Assembly: GCF_009833095.1 (NCBI RefSeq)
Contig: NZ_QRCB01000015.1
Location: 54,616 to 118,615 of the forward strand
Source of the DNA: Nitrosomonas sp. JL21
Lineage (GTDB): Bacteria > Pseudomonadota > Gammaproteobacteria > Burkholderiales > Nitrosomonadaceae
DNA: 64,000 nucleotides
Direction: 5' to 3'
The position numbers and the translations under genes are program-made. Positions 10,118-18,690 of the stretch are shown here, piece by piece. The notes beneath the pieces were generated by a model. It was given only the letters and a program-made list of their open reading frames with translations. It was not told the origin of the DNA and did not search any database. Position 1 is the stretch's first letter, and the number at the start of each line of letters is the position of its first letter.

Positions 10118-10858
10118 ATGATGGAAAATAAAATAGCTTTAATTACAGGAGCCAGCCGAGGTATTGGGGAAGCCATTGCAATCAAGCTGGGACAATCTGG
10201 CGCTATCGTTATCGGTACGGCAACCACAGAACACGGCGTCAATGCCATTAACCACTATTTGCAGCAGGCCGGCCTATCAGGCATGGGGATACTTCTGAAT
10301 GTCAATGATGCCGAGCAAATCAATACTGCTTTGCAAACCATTCGCGAGAAATTCGGCGATATCGAGATCCTAGTCAACAATGCCGGTATTACCCGAGACA
10401 ACTTGTTGGTGCGCATGAAAGATGAGGAATGGGATGAGATTCTCGACACCAATCTCAGATCAGTTTTCCGGTTGAGTCGAATAGTGCTTCGCGCTATGAT
10501 GAAAGCCCGTTACGGACGCATTATCAACATTTCTTCCGTGGTTGGGGTCATCGGAAACATTGGTCAAGCTAATTATGCAGCCGCCAAAGCCGGCATGTTT
10601 GGTTTCAGCAAATCATTGGCTCGTGAGGTAGGAAGCCGCAACATCACCGTCAATTGCGTTGCGCCGGGATTTATCGACACGGATATGACCCGCTCACTGA
10701 CGAATGAACAGCAGCAAAGTTTGATTCAGCATGTTCCCTTGGGAAGACTGGGACTTCCCGAAGACATTGCCTCAGCCGTAGCTTTCTTAGCCTCTCCCGC
10801 AGCGGGTTATATCACTGGGGCCACCCTTCATGTGAATGGCGGAATGCACATGGATTGA
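10118..10858 (+). CDS. fabG: 3-oxoacyl-ACP reductase
   Basis: FabG is the NADPH-dependent short-chain dehydrogenase that reduces 3-oxoacyl-ACP. The cofactor loop TGASRGIG is near the N-terminus, NNAGITRDNLL follows, and the Tyr-Lys pair is in NYAAAKAG. I start at the ATG at 10118 (MMENKIALITG), giving 246 residues, close to the usual 244-247, with GGA just upstream. The ATG at 10121 is equally possible. An upstream ATG at 10097 would add seven atypical residues. Confidence 0.95.
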   Translation: MMENKIALITGASRGIGEAIAIKLGQSGAIVIGTATTEHGVNAINHYLQQAGLSGMGILLNVNDAEQINTALQTIREKFGDIEILVNNAGITRDNLLVRMKDEEWDEILDTNLRSVFRLSRIVLRAMMKARYGRIINISSVVGVIGNIGQANYAAAKAGMFGFSKSLAREVGSRNITVNCVAPGFIDTDMTRSLTNEQQQSLIQHVPLGRLGLPEDIASAVAFLASPAAGYITGATLHVNGGMHMD

Positions 10859-10922
10859 AATAATTTTAAAAATGATTGGCTAAAATGCGAATAAAATAGA
10901 GAAAGCGGCTTGGATTGTATGG

Positions 10923-10960
10923 TTGCCTCAGTTTTGTTGGCATTTAAAATTTGATAGAAT
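10923..10960 (+). promoter_or_regulatory. Candidate promoter(s) for acpP-fabF
   Basis: The 139-base gap before acpP holds TTGCCT (10923-10928), a 16-base spacer and TAAAAT (10945-10950). It also holds a second possible pair, TTGTTG (10934-10939) and TAGAAT (10955-10960), spaced by 15. An extra promoter for acpP would fit its high expression. This rests on motif resemblance only. Confidence 0.4.
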
Positions 10961-10997
10961 GAACGAGTTTTTCTTACCTGATAAGGAAGGTATCTAG

Positions 10998-11234
10998 ATG
11001 GAAAATATAGAGCAGCGTATTAAAAAAATTGTTGCCGAGCAACTTGGTGTTAATGAAGCAGAGGTTAAGAATGAATCATCTTTCGTCAATGATCTGGGAG
11101 CAGACTCTCTCGATACAGTCGAACTGGTCATGGCATTAGAAGAAGAATTTGAATGTGAAATTCCAGATGAACAAGCAGAAAAAATAAATACTGTTCAAGA
11201 AGCCATCGATTACGTCACTGCCAATACAAACTAA
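10998..11234 (+). CDS. acpP: Acyl carrier protein
   Basis: This 78-residue acidic protein carries the growing acyl chain on a phosphopantetheine attached to S37 in [10 protein letters not shown]. The N-terminus ([17 protein letters not shown]) and the [10 protein letters not shown] helix match bacterial AcpP. A strong ribosome site (AAGGAAGG) precedes the start. It lies between fabG and fabF as usual. Confidence 0.98.
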   Translation: MENIEQRIKKIVAEQLGVNEAEVKNESSFVNDLGADSLDTVELVMALEEEFECEIPDEQAEKINTVQEAIDYVTANTN

Positions 11235-11262
11235 TCTTTTCTATTAAATAGTTGGAGTTATT

Positions 11263-12504
11263 TTGTCTAAACGCAGGGTCGTCATTACCGGGCTTGGAAT
11301 TGTTTCGCCCGTTGGAAATTCCGTATCAAGTGCATGGGAAAATATTGTTTCAGGAAAATCGGGAATTACACGGATCACCCGTTTCGATGCATCCAATTTT
11401 TCTTCTCAAATTGCTGGTGAAGTAAAAGATTTCGATATTCACGATTATCTCTCGGTCAAAGAAGCCCGTCGTATGGACGTTTTCATCCATTATGGCATGG
11501 CGGCGAGCATTCAAGCCATTAAGGATGCCGGGATAGACGATATTACAATGCTCGCTTCAGAGCGGATCGGCGTTAATATTGGTTCAGGCATTGGCGGCTT
11601 GCCCATGATCGAAAATACCGATTCCGCTTATCATGCCGGTGGTCCCCGAAAGATATCGCCGTTTTTTATCCCTAGCACGATCATTAACATGATCGCAGGT
11701 AATTTATCCATCATGTATGGCTATAAAGGCCCTAATCTTGCCATCGTCACTGCGTGCACGACGGCCACTCACAGCATCGGCAGTTCGGCGCGTATGATCG
11801 AGTATGGTGATGCGGACATCATGGTATGCGGTGGAGCGGAATCTTGTGTCACCCCCTTGGCAATTGGCGGCTTTGCTGCCGCGAAAGCGCTTTCAGTCAA
11901 CAATGATCATCCTGAAATAGCCAGTCGCCCGTGGGATAAAGATCGGGATGGCTTTGTGCTGGGAGAAGGCGCTGGCATTTTAGTGCTGGAAGAAATTGAG
12001 CATGCCAAAAAGCGCGGTGCTAACATTTATGCCGAATTGGCTGGTTTTGGAATGAGTGCCGATGCGTTTCATATGACCGCCCCTAGCGACGATGGCGAAG
12101 GAGCAGCGCGTTGCATGACCAATGCGCTTACCAATGCGGGCATTCATCCTTCAGAGGTTGAATATATCAATGCACATGGCACTTCGACTCCACTTGGCGA
12201 TATCGCTGAAACCATCGCAGTCAAGCGGTGTTTTGGAGAGCATTCCAGTAAGCTTGCCGTCAATTCCACAAAATCGATGACAGGACATTTACTGGGTGCT
12301 GCTGGCGGCGTGGAGGCAGTATTTTCTGCCTTGGCCATTCATCATCAGGTGGCCCCGCCGACAATCAATCTGGTCAATCAGGATCCGCTTTGTGATCTGG
12401 ACTATATTCCGAATACCGCCCGGGATATGACCATTAACGTGGCATTATCGAATTCCTTTGGATTTGGTGGTACCAACGGAACACTGGTTTTCCGTAAAGT
12501 ATAA
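11263..12504 (+). CDS. fabF: Beta-ketoacyl-ACP synthase II (KAS II)
   Basis: FabF carries out chain-elongating condensation. The Cys-His-His triad is C165 (TACTTATHS), H305 ([11 protein letters not shown]) and H342 ([11 protein letters not shown]). Its 413 residues are normal. The start codon is TTG, with GGAG six bases upstream, followed by the conserved SKRRVVITG. It is 28 bases after acpP. Confidence 0.96.
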   Translation: MSKRRVVITGLGIVSPVGNSVSSAWENIVSGKSGITRITRFDASNFSSQIAGEVKDFDIHDYLSVKEARRMDVFIHYGMAASIQAIKDAGIDDITMLASERIGVNIGSGIGGLPMIENTDSAYHAGGPRKISPFFIPSTIINMIAGNLSIMYGYKGPNLAIVTACTTATHSIGSSARMIEYGDADIMVCGGAESCVTPLAIGGFAAAKALSVNNDHPEIASRPWDKDRDGFVLGEGAGILVLEEIEHAKKRGANIYAELAGFGMSADAFHMTAPSDDGEGAARCMTNALTNAGIHPSEVEYINAHGTSTPLGDIAETIAVKRCFGEHSSKLAVNSTKSMTGHLLGAAGGVEAVFSALAIHHQVAPPTINLVNQDPLCDLDYIPNTARDMTINVALSNSFGFGGTNGTLVFRKV

Positions 12505-12521
12505 ATTGATCATTTTGATGC

Positions 12522-13517
12522 ATGCGTATCCTTATTCGTCTATTGTTTCTGGCAATATTCTCAGTCATCTTGCTGGTGGGATGGTTTTATCTCCATATCC
12601 ACTCCAGCATCAGACTGACCACGACACCGTTCCAGTTTTCCATCTCCCCCGGTAGTAATCTTAAGCAAGTCTCTCAGCAACTCGAAGACGCCGGAGTCAT
12701 TCACAGCAAATGGTCGCTTATCCTGCTGGCCCGTTACCTCGATCGAGAATCTGCCATTAAGGCAGGCGATTATCAACTTGACAGCACTCTGACCCAGATC
12801 GCCCTTCTCGATTACCTCACCAAGGGAGATGCCAAGCAAAATGCGATCCAATTCATCGAAGGATGGACTTTCAACCAACTCAAAAAAACCCTCCGGGCAT
12901 ATCCCAATATTCAACACGATATAGGCGAGTTGACTGAGCAGGAAATTTTGCATCAAATCGGCGCGACCGAAACCACTGCCGAAGGATTATTTTTTCCGGA
13001 CACCTATTTCTTTATCAAGGGCGACAGCGATATTCATATTCTGCGGCGAGCTTACCAGGCCATGCAAACCCATTTGCAACATACCTGGCATTCACGTTCC
13101 GAAGGTTTACCCCTGGCAACACCGTATGAGGCACTGATTCTTGCTTCCATCATTGAAAAAGAAACCGGCACAGCAAGCGATCGCGCTGAAATTGCGGGAG
13201 TCTTCATCAATCGCCTACGCAAGGGAATGAAATTGCAAACGGATCCCACCATCATTTATGGATTGGGCGATCAGTTCGACGGCAATTTAAGGAAAAAAGA
13301 TCTACTTGCAGACCAGGCATACAACACTTATACTCGCGCAGGTTTACCGCCCACTCCAATTGCTTTACCGAGCCTGGCTTCTATCCGCGCAGCACTTAAT
13401 CCAGCCGAAACTGACGCGCTGTACTTCGTCGCAAAAGGAAATGGAGAATCCGAATTTTCGACCAACTTGGCTGATCACAATAAAGCAGTTGATAAATACC
13501 AAAAGCAACAAAAATAA
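12522..13517 (+). CDS. mltG: Endolytic transglycosylase MltG (YceG)
   Basis: MltG is a membrane-anchored lytic transglycosylase that cleaves nascent glycan strands. It has an N-terminal anchor (LIRLLFLAIFSVILLVGW), a LysM-like part, and the catalytic region with IEKETG at about residues 211-216, then FINRLRKGMKLQTDPT. Its 331 residues are normal. In enterobacteria pabC lies between fabF and yceG; here only 17 bases separate the genes and pabC is absent. Confidence 0.94.
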   Translation: MRILIRLLFLAIFSVILLVGWFYLHIHSSIRLTTTPFQFSISPGSNLKQVSQQLEDAGVIHSKWSLILLARYLDRESAIKAGDYQLDSTLTQIALLDYLTKGDAKQNAIQFIEGWTFNQLKKTLRAYPNIQHDIGELTEQEILHQIGATETTAEGLFFPDTYFFIKGDSDIHILRRAYQAMQTHLQHTWHSRSEGLPLATPYEALILASIIEKETGTASDRAEIAGVFINRLRKGMKLQTDPTIIYGLGDQFDGNLRKKDLLADQAYNTYTRAGLPPTPIALPSLASIRAALNPAETDALYFVAKGNGESEFSTNLADHNKAVDKYQKQQK

Positions 13518-13564
13518 CATCATGCGGCTCATCATCACGACTCAACCTTAATCTGTGGAACTAC

Positions 13565-16162
13565 ATGACTCAATTTACCATCGTAGTGCCCACTCTCAAC
13601 GAATCTGAAAATATAGATTTACTCTTAACCCGCCTATTTGCACTGGACGCTCCCAGAGATAATTTCGAGGTTATTGTTGTTGACGATGGCTCCAACGATG
13701 GCACAACTGACCAAGTGCGTGCCTGGGAAAAGCGGGCACCAGTCCGGTTGATCGAACGCAGCAGCAAACCGGATTTGACCGCTTCGATCTTGGCCGGTGT
13801 GGCCGCGGCCCACAGCGATGTCATCGTAGTGATGGACGCCGACCTCAGTCATCCGCCAGAACGCTTATCTGCCCTGGTTACTCCAGTCTTGAACGGCAAT
13901 TTCGATGTCGCAGTTGGCAGCCGCTACGTGCCCGGTGGCAGCACGGAGAACTGGCCCCTGCATCGGCAACTATTGTCCCGCATAGGTGGGTGGATCGCGC
14001 GTCCAATCTGTGATGTCAACGATGCGACATCAGGTTTCTTTGCCTTTCGGCGGGAATTGGCAGCCGCTATCTCTGACAATGCCCATGGCTATAAGATCCT
14101 GCTCGAGCTGCTGATGGCACATCACGGCAAATTACGAGTCACCGAAATACCGATCTGCTTTCATGATCGTACTCATGGCACCTCCAAGTTATCCTTCTTT
14201 CACCAGCAAGCGTATATCCAGCGCCTGATCACACTGGCCGGCGGCACTGTCACCCTCAATACCGCCGGTCGTTTTGCCGTGGTGGGATTACTGGGTGTTC
14301 TCATCGACGCCATCGCTTTTCAATGGATGATCGCTCAGGATGCCGGACTGGCGTTGGCACATTGTGTCAGTTTCCTGGTTGCAGCTACCGCCAATTACAT
14401 CCTGAATTCAAAATGGTCATTTCGGGCGCATCATGCCGGCTATCTTCAGTGGCACCAGTTCGGCCGTTTTCTAACGGTGGGCGTGCTTGCGTTGCTTCTG
14501 CGCGGCGGCGTACTGGCTTTATTGGTATATGTGTTGGATATCCCCCCGGTGCTGGCAATTTTTCCCGCCATTATCACCACGGCTGCAGTCAATTATCTTG
14601 GTTCAGCATTTTATGTTTTTCCCAACCAGAAGAATCTTCCCTCCACTGAAATTCGCTGGCGCATGGCGGCCATTGGCATTGTGCTGTTTGCGGTACTGCT
14701 ACGCTTGGTTTACTTTGGGCTTGCGCAGCTCATTCCCGACGAAGCTTACTATTGGCAATATGCTCAGCACATGGATCTCAGCTTCTACGATCATCCCCCG
14801 ATGGTCGCTTGGCTGATTTGGTTGGGTACTTCGTTGTTGGGTGACAATGAGTTCGGCGTCCGCATAGGCGCTATTCTGTGTGGGTTGATCACCATGGGGT
14901 ATTTGTATGCGTTGGCGCAGAACCTCTACGACAAAACTACCGCCATGCGGGCGGTATTATTACTCGCCATTTTACCGGCCGGATTTGCTTCCGGCTTGTT
15001 GATGACACCGGATGCGCCATTAGCCGCTGCCTGGGCTGCGACACTGTACTATATGGAACGCGCATTAGTAGCGGGACAGCGCAATGCATGGCTGGGCATG
15101 GGAATAGCCTTCGGACTGGGGTTGCTCTCGAAATACACTTTGGGGTTACTCGGCATTGCCGCATTAATGTTCGTGATCATCGATTCCGTGGCACGGCAAT
15201 GGATGAAACGTCCACATCCATATCTAGCCGCACTGCTGGCAGTGTCGCTGTTTTCACCAGTTATCATTTGGAACTACCAGCACGATTGGGTATCGTTTGC
15301 TTTCCAGTCCACGCGGGTTTTAGCCGATAACGATCAATTCGGCGTTCATCTGCTGATTTTACACATAATTATCTTACTGACACCCGTGGGCTTTATCGCA
15401 GCGCTCATGGCTCTGGTCACACGTCACGATCAGCCATCAGAACGGCAATTCGCTCAAAGACGTCGTCTGTTCGTACAGGTTTTCACCGGCATACCGCTCG
15501 TCATTTTTTTTGCCACCAGCGCCTTTGATGCCCCCCGCTTTCATTGGACGGGCCCACTTTGGCTCGCCTTATTGCCCACCTTGGCATGGATGATGGGTCA
15601 GACCGAGCAGATCGGCAATTTCGCCAAGCGAATTCAAGCCGCATGGCAACCGACGATCATCTCTTGCGTATTCGTTTATGCAGCAGTATTGCATTACGTG
15701 GTGCTGGGCATACCCGGCATACCTTATCAGCTATTCACCGAGCACTACTTCTGGCGCGAAACTGCCCGGGAGATTCGCCAAATCGTCGCCGACGTCAAAG
15801 AGCAGACCGGAGAAAATCCGATTGTCGTCGGAATGAGCAAATGGTCGGTTGCAAGCTCACTGTATTTTTATAGCCACGGCGAAGCGAAGCTTGATATACG
15901 CTCACGCAACTTGTTTGGCGACAGCGGCGCCATGTATGAATTCTGGTATCCTGACCGGATGCCGATCGACCGACCCATCATTCAGGTCAGCATGACCCGG
16001 AAACATATCGAAAAAACCCGGCGGGGCATTGATGTCAATCCCATGCTGATTCATCCGGGTGCAATTGAATCTCGGGTCATCGAACGCCATGGCAGGCCGG
16101 TACGGCGGGTCTACTATCGCATTTCCGAAGGATTCAAAGGCGTACCCGAAACCAAGACCTGA
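13565..16162 (+). CDS. Fused polyprenyl-phosphate glycosyltransferase (GT2) / GtrA / ArnT-like glycosyltransferase
   Basis: A single 865-residue membrane protein contains three units. Residues 1 to about 215 form a GT2 domain like dolichol-phosphate mannose synthase, with VVDDGSNDGT and the metal-binding DAD at 91-93. About 235-355 is a GtrA-type four-helix membrane domain (AGRFAVVGLLGVLIDAIAF). From about 367 onward is an ArnT/PMT-type GT39/GT83 glycosyltransferase with PDEAYYW (D392, E393) and DHPPMVAWLI, many membrane segments and a soluble C-terminus. By analogy with gtrB, gtrA and gtrC, the first unit would charge undecaprenyl phosphate, the second would flip it, and the third would glycosylate an envelope acceptor. 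Sugar and acceptor are unknown. It follows mltG by 47 bases. Confidence 0.88.
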   Translation: MTQFTIVVPTLNESENIDLLLTRLFALDAPRDNFEVIVVDDGSNDGTTDQVRAWEKRAPVRLIERSSKPDLTASILAGVAAAHSDVIVVMDADLSHPPERLSALVTPVLNGNFDVAVGSRYVPGGSTENWPLHRQLLSRIGGWIARPICDVNDATSGFFAFRRELAAAISDNAHGYKILLELLMAHHGKLRVTEIPICFHDRTHGTSKLSFFHQQAYIQRLITLAGGTVTLNTAGRFAVVGLLGVLIDAIAFQWMIAQDAGLALAHCVSFLVAATANYILNSKWSFRAHHAGYLQWHQFGRFLTVGVLALLLRGGVLALLVYVLDIPPVLAIFPAIITTAAVNYLGSAFYVFPNQKNLPSTEIRWRMAAIGIVLFAVLLRLVYFGLAQLIPDEAYYWQYAQHMDLSFYDHPPMVAWLIWLGTSLLGDNEFGVRIGAILCGLITMGYLYALAQNLYDKTTAMRAVLLLAILPAGFASGLLMTPDAPLAAAWAATLYYMERALVAGQRNAWLGMGIAFGLGLLSKYTLGLLGIAALMFVIIDSVARQWMKRPHPYLAALLAVSLFSPVIIWNYQHDWVSFAFQSTRVLADNDQFGVHLLILHIIILLTPVGFIAALMALVTRHDQPSERQFAQRRRLFVQVFTGIPLVIFFATSAFDAPRFHWTGPLWLALLPTLAWMMGQTEQIGNFAKRIQAAWQPTIISCVFVYAAVLHYVVLGIPGIPYQLFTEHYFWRETAREIRQIVADVKEQTGENPIVVGMSKWSVASSLYFYSHGEAKLDIRSRNLFGDSGAMYEFWYPDRMPIDRPIIQVSMTRKHIEKTRRGIDVNPMLIHPGAIESRVIERHGRPVRRVYYRISEGFKGVPETKT

Positions 16163-16296
16163 ATGTCCTGGGAAGCGTTGAGAAAGCACCGTCAAGTTGA
16201 AGTAAAGTACGGTAAAGAAATGTGGTGTGCCCGGAACAAGGCATTTGAACCCGATTCCGATGCCGTATACATGATGTTTTCTGCGGTTTCCAAGGT

Positions 16297-16713
16297 TTAT
16301 TTCATCGCATAATCGATCACTTGCCACGTTTCACCCGATGCCTTAGTCAGCGTAATGGTCTCCAACGCCAGGCTCTGTGGTGCGAACGTCGTATAAAATT
16401 GCAACACGATATATTCTCCGTCAGGAAAACCCGACAACGATGTTGTCGTACCCGCCGTTGCGATGTATCGGGCAGTCATTTCACCACGAGTCGCCCTAAC
16501 GGCAGTCGTTGACTTCACCCACTCCGCCTGATTTATTTTTGACTTCAATAATGGCGCGGCCTGTTCCCAGCTTTCCGGATAGTTTCCAGCATCGACTCGA
16601 GCCAGCCAATCACGGGCACTGCGTTCAACTTGAGCCAGAATGGCTTTGTCATCCGCGTATACCACCGTTGCACATATCAGCAACCACCCCAGCAACCATA
16701 ATTTTTTTATCAT
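16297..16713 (-). CDS. Exported DUF4019 family protein
   Basis: This 138-residue protein has a signal peptide (MIKKLWLLGWLLICATVVYA, cleavage before DDKA) and the DUF4019 pattern: a helical start with ARDWLARVDAGNYPESW, AAPLLKSK, then GEYIVLQFYTTFA and a closing ETWQVIDYAMK. The function of the family is not established. It faces the fused glycosyltransferase tail to tail and follows the ZIP gene by 14 bases on the same strand, so it may be cotranscribed with it. Confidence 0.75.
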   Translation of the reverse strand: MIKKLWLLGWLLICATVVYADDKAILAQVERSARDWLARVDAGNYPESWEQAAPLLKSKINQAEWVKSTTAVRATRGEMTARYIATAGTTTSLSGFPDGEYIVLQFYTTFAPQSLALETITLTKASGETWQVIDYAMK

Positions 16714-16727
16714 CTGAATAGCCTTTT

Positions 16728-17522
16728 CTAAGTATGCGTAAAAATATTTCCCATCAGCCAGATCGATGAAATACCCAGCAAAATGAGCGTCACCTGCTGA
16801 ATAGTCGCATTGATTTCAGGACGCTTGTGCAAGCTGGGAATCAGATCCGACATTGCCACATAAATCATGCTGGCGGATGCGAGACTCAATAATGGTTGCA
16901 CCAGGAAATTCATGCTGTGCAGCATGAAGTAGGCCAATACACCGCCGATCACCGTTGCGAAACTGGACAACATGTTCATCATTAATGCCATACGTCGCGT
17001 ATAGCCTGAATTCAACAGAATGATGAAATCACCCGCTTCTTGAGGAATTTCGTGCGCGATGATCGCAATCGACGTCACGATGCCTAATTGCACATCAGCA
17101 ATGAACGCGGCTGCAATCAGAATACCGTCCACGAAATTATGAAACGTATCGCCAACGATGACCATCATTCCGCTTCGACCATGGTCATGGGCATGGTTGT
17201 TTACTGTAACTGCAGTATGTGTTGGATCGTGCGCTTCGCAGTCCTCCAGATGGCAATGACGCCACAACACCAGCTTCTCCAGGATAAAAAATATCAAAAT
17301 GCCGATCAATAACGTCATCGTGACTTGCGCCGGATTATCCGACAACTCGAATGCTTCCGGCAATGTATTCAGAAAAGCAGCACCCAGCAATGCGCCAATC
17401 GCGTAGGAAATTAATACCGAAAGCCACGTCACCTTCGCATTCAGTGACAATATTGCTGCGCACACTATGCTGAGTACTCCGCCCAGCAAACTAGCGGCAA
17501 TAATCCAGGTAAGCGTTGACAT
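16728..17522 (-). CDS. ZIP-family metal transporter
   Basis: This 264-residue integral membrane protein is of the ZIP (ZupT-like) family, which imports zinc or other divalent cations. The binuclear metal-site helices carry H128, N129 and D132 (HNFVDG) and H157, E158 and E162 (HEIPQEAGD). A His/Asp-rich cytoplasmic loop spans about 89-115 (HCHLEDCEAHDPTH and HAHDHG). Substrate choice cannot be told from sequence. The gene lies between pgeF and the DUF4019 gene. Confidence 0.9.
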   Translation of the reverse strand: MSTLTWIIAASLLGGVLSIVCAAILSLNAKVTWLSVLISYAIGALLGAAFLNTLPEAFELSDNPAQVTMTLLIGILIFFILEKLVLWRHCHLEDCEAHDPTHTAVTVNNHAHDHGRSGMMVIVGDTFHNFVDGILIAAAFIADVQLGIVTSIAIIAHEIPQEAGDFIILLNSGYTRRMALMMNMLSSFATVIGGVLAYFMLHSMNFLVQPLLSLASASMIYVAMSDLIPSLHKRPEINATIQQVTLILLGISSIWLMGNIFTHT

Positions 17523-17597
17523 AAACCTGTAAATGGAAAATAAAGGCCGGATTATACGCTGTTGCGGAACAATACATTAACAAGTTACCGATACTAA

Positions 17598-18347
17598 CTA
17601 TTCAAGCCATATCAACGCCGCCATGCGCCCGGTTTCACCGTCTCTGCGATAAGAAAAAAAGCGCTCGGAATCGCTGAAGGTACATACGTCTCCGCCATAG
17701 ATTCTGGTAACGCCCTGCTTGACCAAACGTTGGCGAGCCAATAGGAAAATATCCGCCAGCCATTTCTGCTGTCCAGAATTACCGATCGCTATAAAAGCTT
17801 GTTCAGCTTGCGCATCCTGTCCTACGAAAGCATTATGGACATCAACGCCGACTTCAAAATACTTGGGGCCAATCGCAGGACCGAGCCAGGCCATCAGCTC
17901 GTCAGGCTTTTTCTCCATTGCAGCAATCAATCGTTCGATAACGCCGCCTGCCAATCCCCGCCAACCGGCATGTGCAACACCTACCGCGGTTCCTGAGGTA
18001 TCACATAGAAATACCGGCAAACAGTCAGCCACCATGATGACGCAAACCGAACCTGATCTGCCACTGAACGCTGCGTCCCCTTCCGGAATCGTCGCGTGCG
18101 GAGCATCGACTGCCACCGGATGGGTGCCATGCACCTGTTTCAGCCATTGCGGCGCGGCTGGCAAATAACGGCGGAGCAAGGCACGGTTACGTTCGACATC
18201 CTGACAATCGTCATTGACATGCATCGCCACATTGAACGACGCGTAGGTCTTGTTGATCGAACCACTGACGCCGCCGATGCGCGTCGTGAATAACGATTTT
18301 ACATTGCCGGGTGCCGGCCAATCAGGGATTATCCACTCATGATTCAT
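17598..18347 (-). CDS. pgeF: Purine nucleoside phosphorylase / YfiH (PgeF, laccase-domain) protein
   Basis: This is a member of the multicopper-polyphenol-oxidase-like YfiH family, now known to act on purine nucleosides and as a peptidoglycan editing factor. Visible motifs are LFTTRIGGVS, a metal-site histidine in VHGTHP, VMVADCLPVFLCD-type text (MVADCLPVFL) and VAHAGWRGL, and the closing FFSYRRDGETGRMA. Its 249 residues are normal. It is divergent from the ankyrin gene. Confidence 0.92.
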   Translation of the reverse strand: MNHEWIIPDWPAPGNVKSLFTTRIGGVSGSINKTYASFNVAMHVNDDCQDVERNRALLRRYLPAAPQWLKQVHGTHPVAVDAPHATIPEGDAAFSGRSGSVCVIMVADCLPVFLCDTSGTAVGVAHAGWRGLAGGVIERLIAAMEKKPDELMAWLGPAIGPKYFEVGVDVHNAFVGQDAQAEQAFIAIGNSGQQKWLADIFLLARQRLVKQGVTRIYGGDVCTFSDSERFFSYRRDGETGRMAALIWLE

Positions 18348-18690
18348 AAAGTCTGCATCGCTGATGGGTTAGTTGAACCAGTCACGAAGGGAAAATCAGT
18401 CACTAAATGGTGCCACATTCGACTAATAGCGCCTTTAAACTGATATTTCTGGGTTAAAATGCTCGTTTGTAAATTTTCATTCGAAGGGTTAGCACATTGC
18501 GAGTGGCTTAGGAAAAACAGAAGACACGATGAACATGGCTATTCGTCACGATACATTCTCACTCAATGTTGATCTCAACAATTGTTCACCCGCTTACAGG
18601 ATGATTGCTGATTCTCCCCTTGGCTTCCTTTCGATCAACAAATAACCCTTTCAAATTTCATAACTACAATATCAGAAACAGGTGTACTCA
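18348..18690. other. Intergenic stretch between pgeF and the ankyrin gene
   Basis: This 343-base divergent region must hold promoters for both neighbours. It includes a -10-like TTAAAAT near 18455. An ORF of 38 codons at 18529-18645 has no convincing ribosome site and I do not call it. I see no RNA gene or repeat. Confidence 0.5.

Noticed and set aside
18529..18645. 38-codon plus-strand frame upstream of the ankyrin gene
   Set aside because: No convincing ribosome site, no domain and no hydrophobic or repeat feature; it may be chance.
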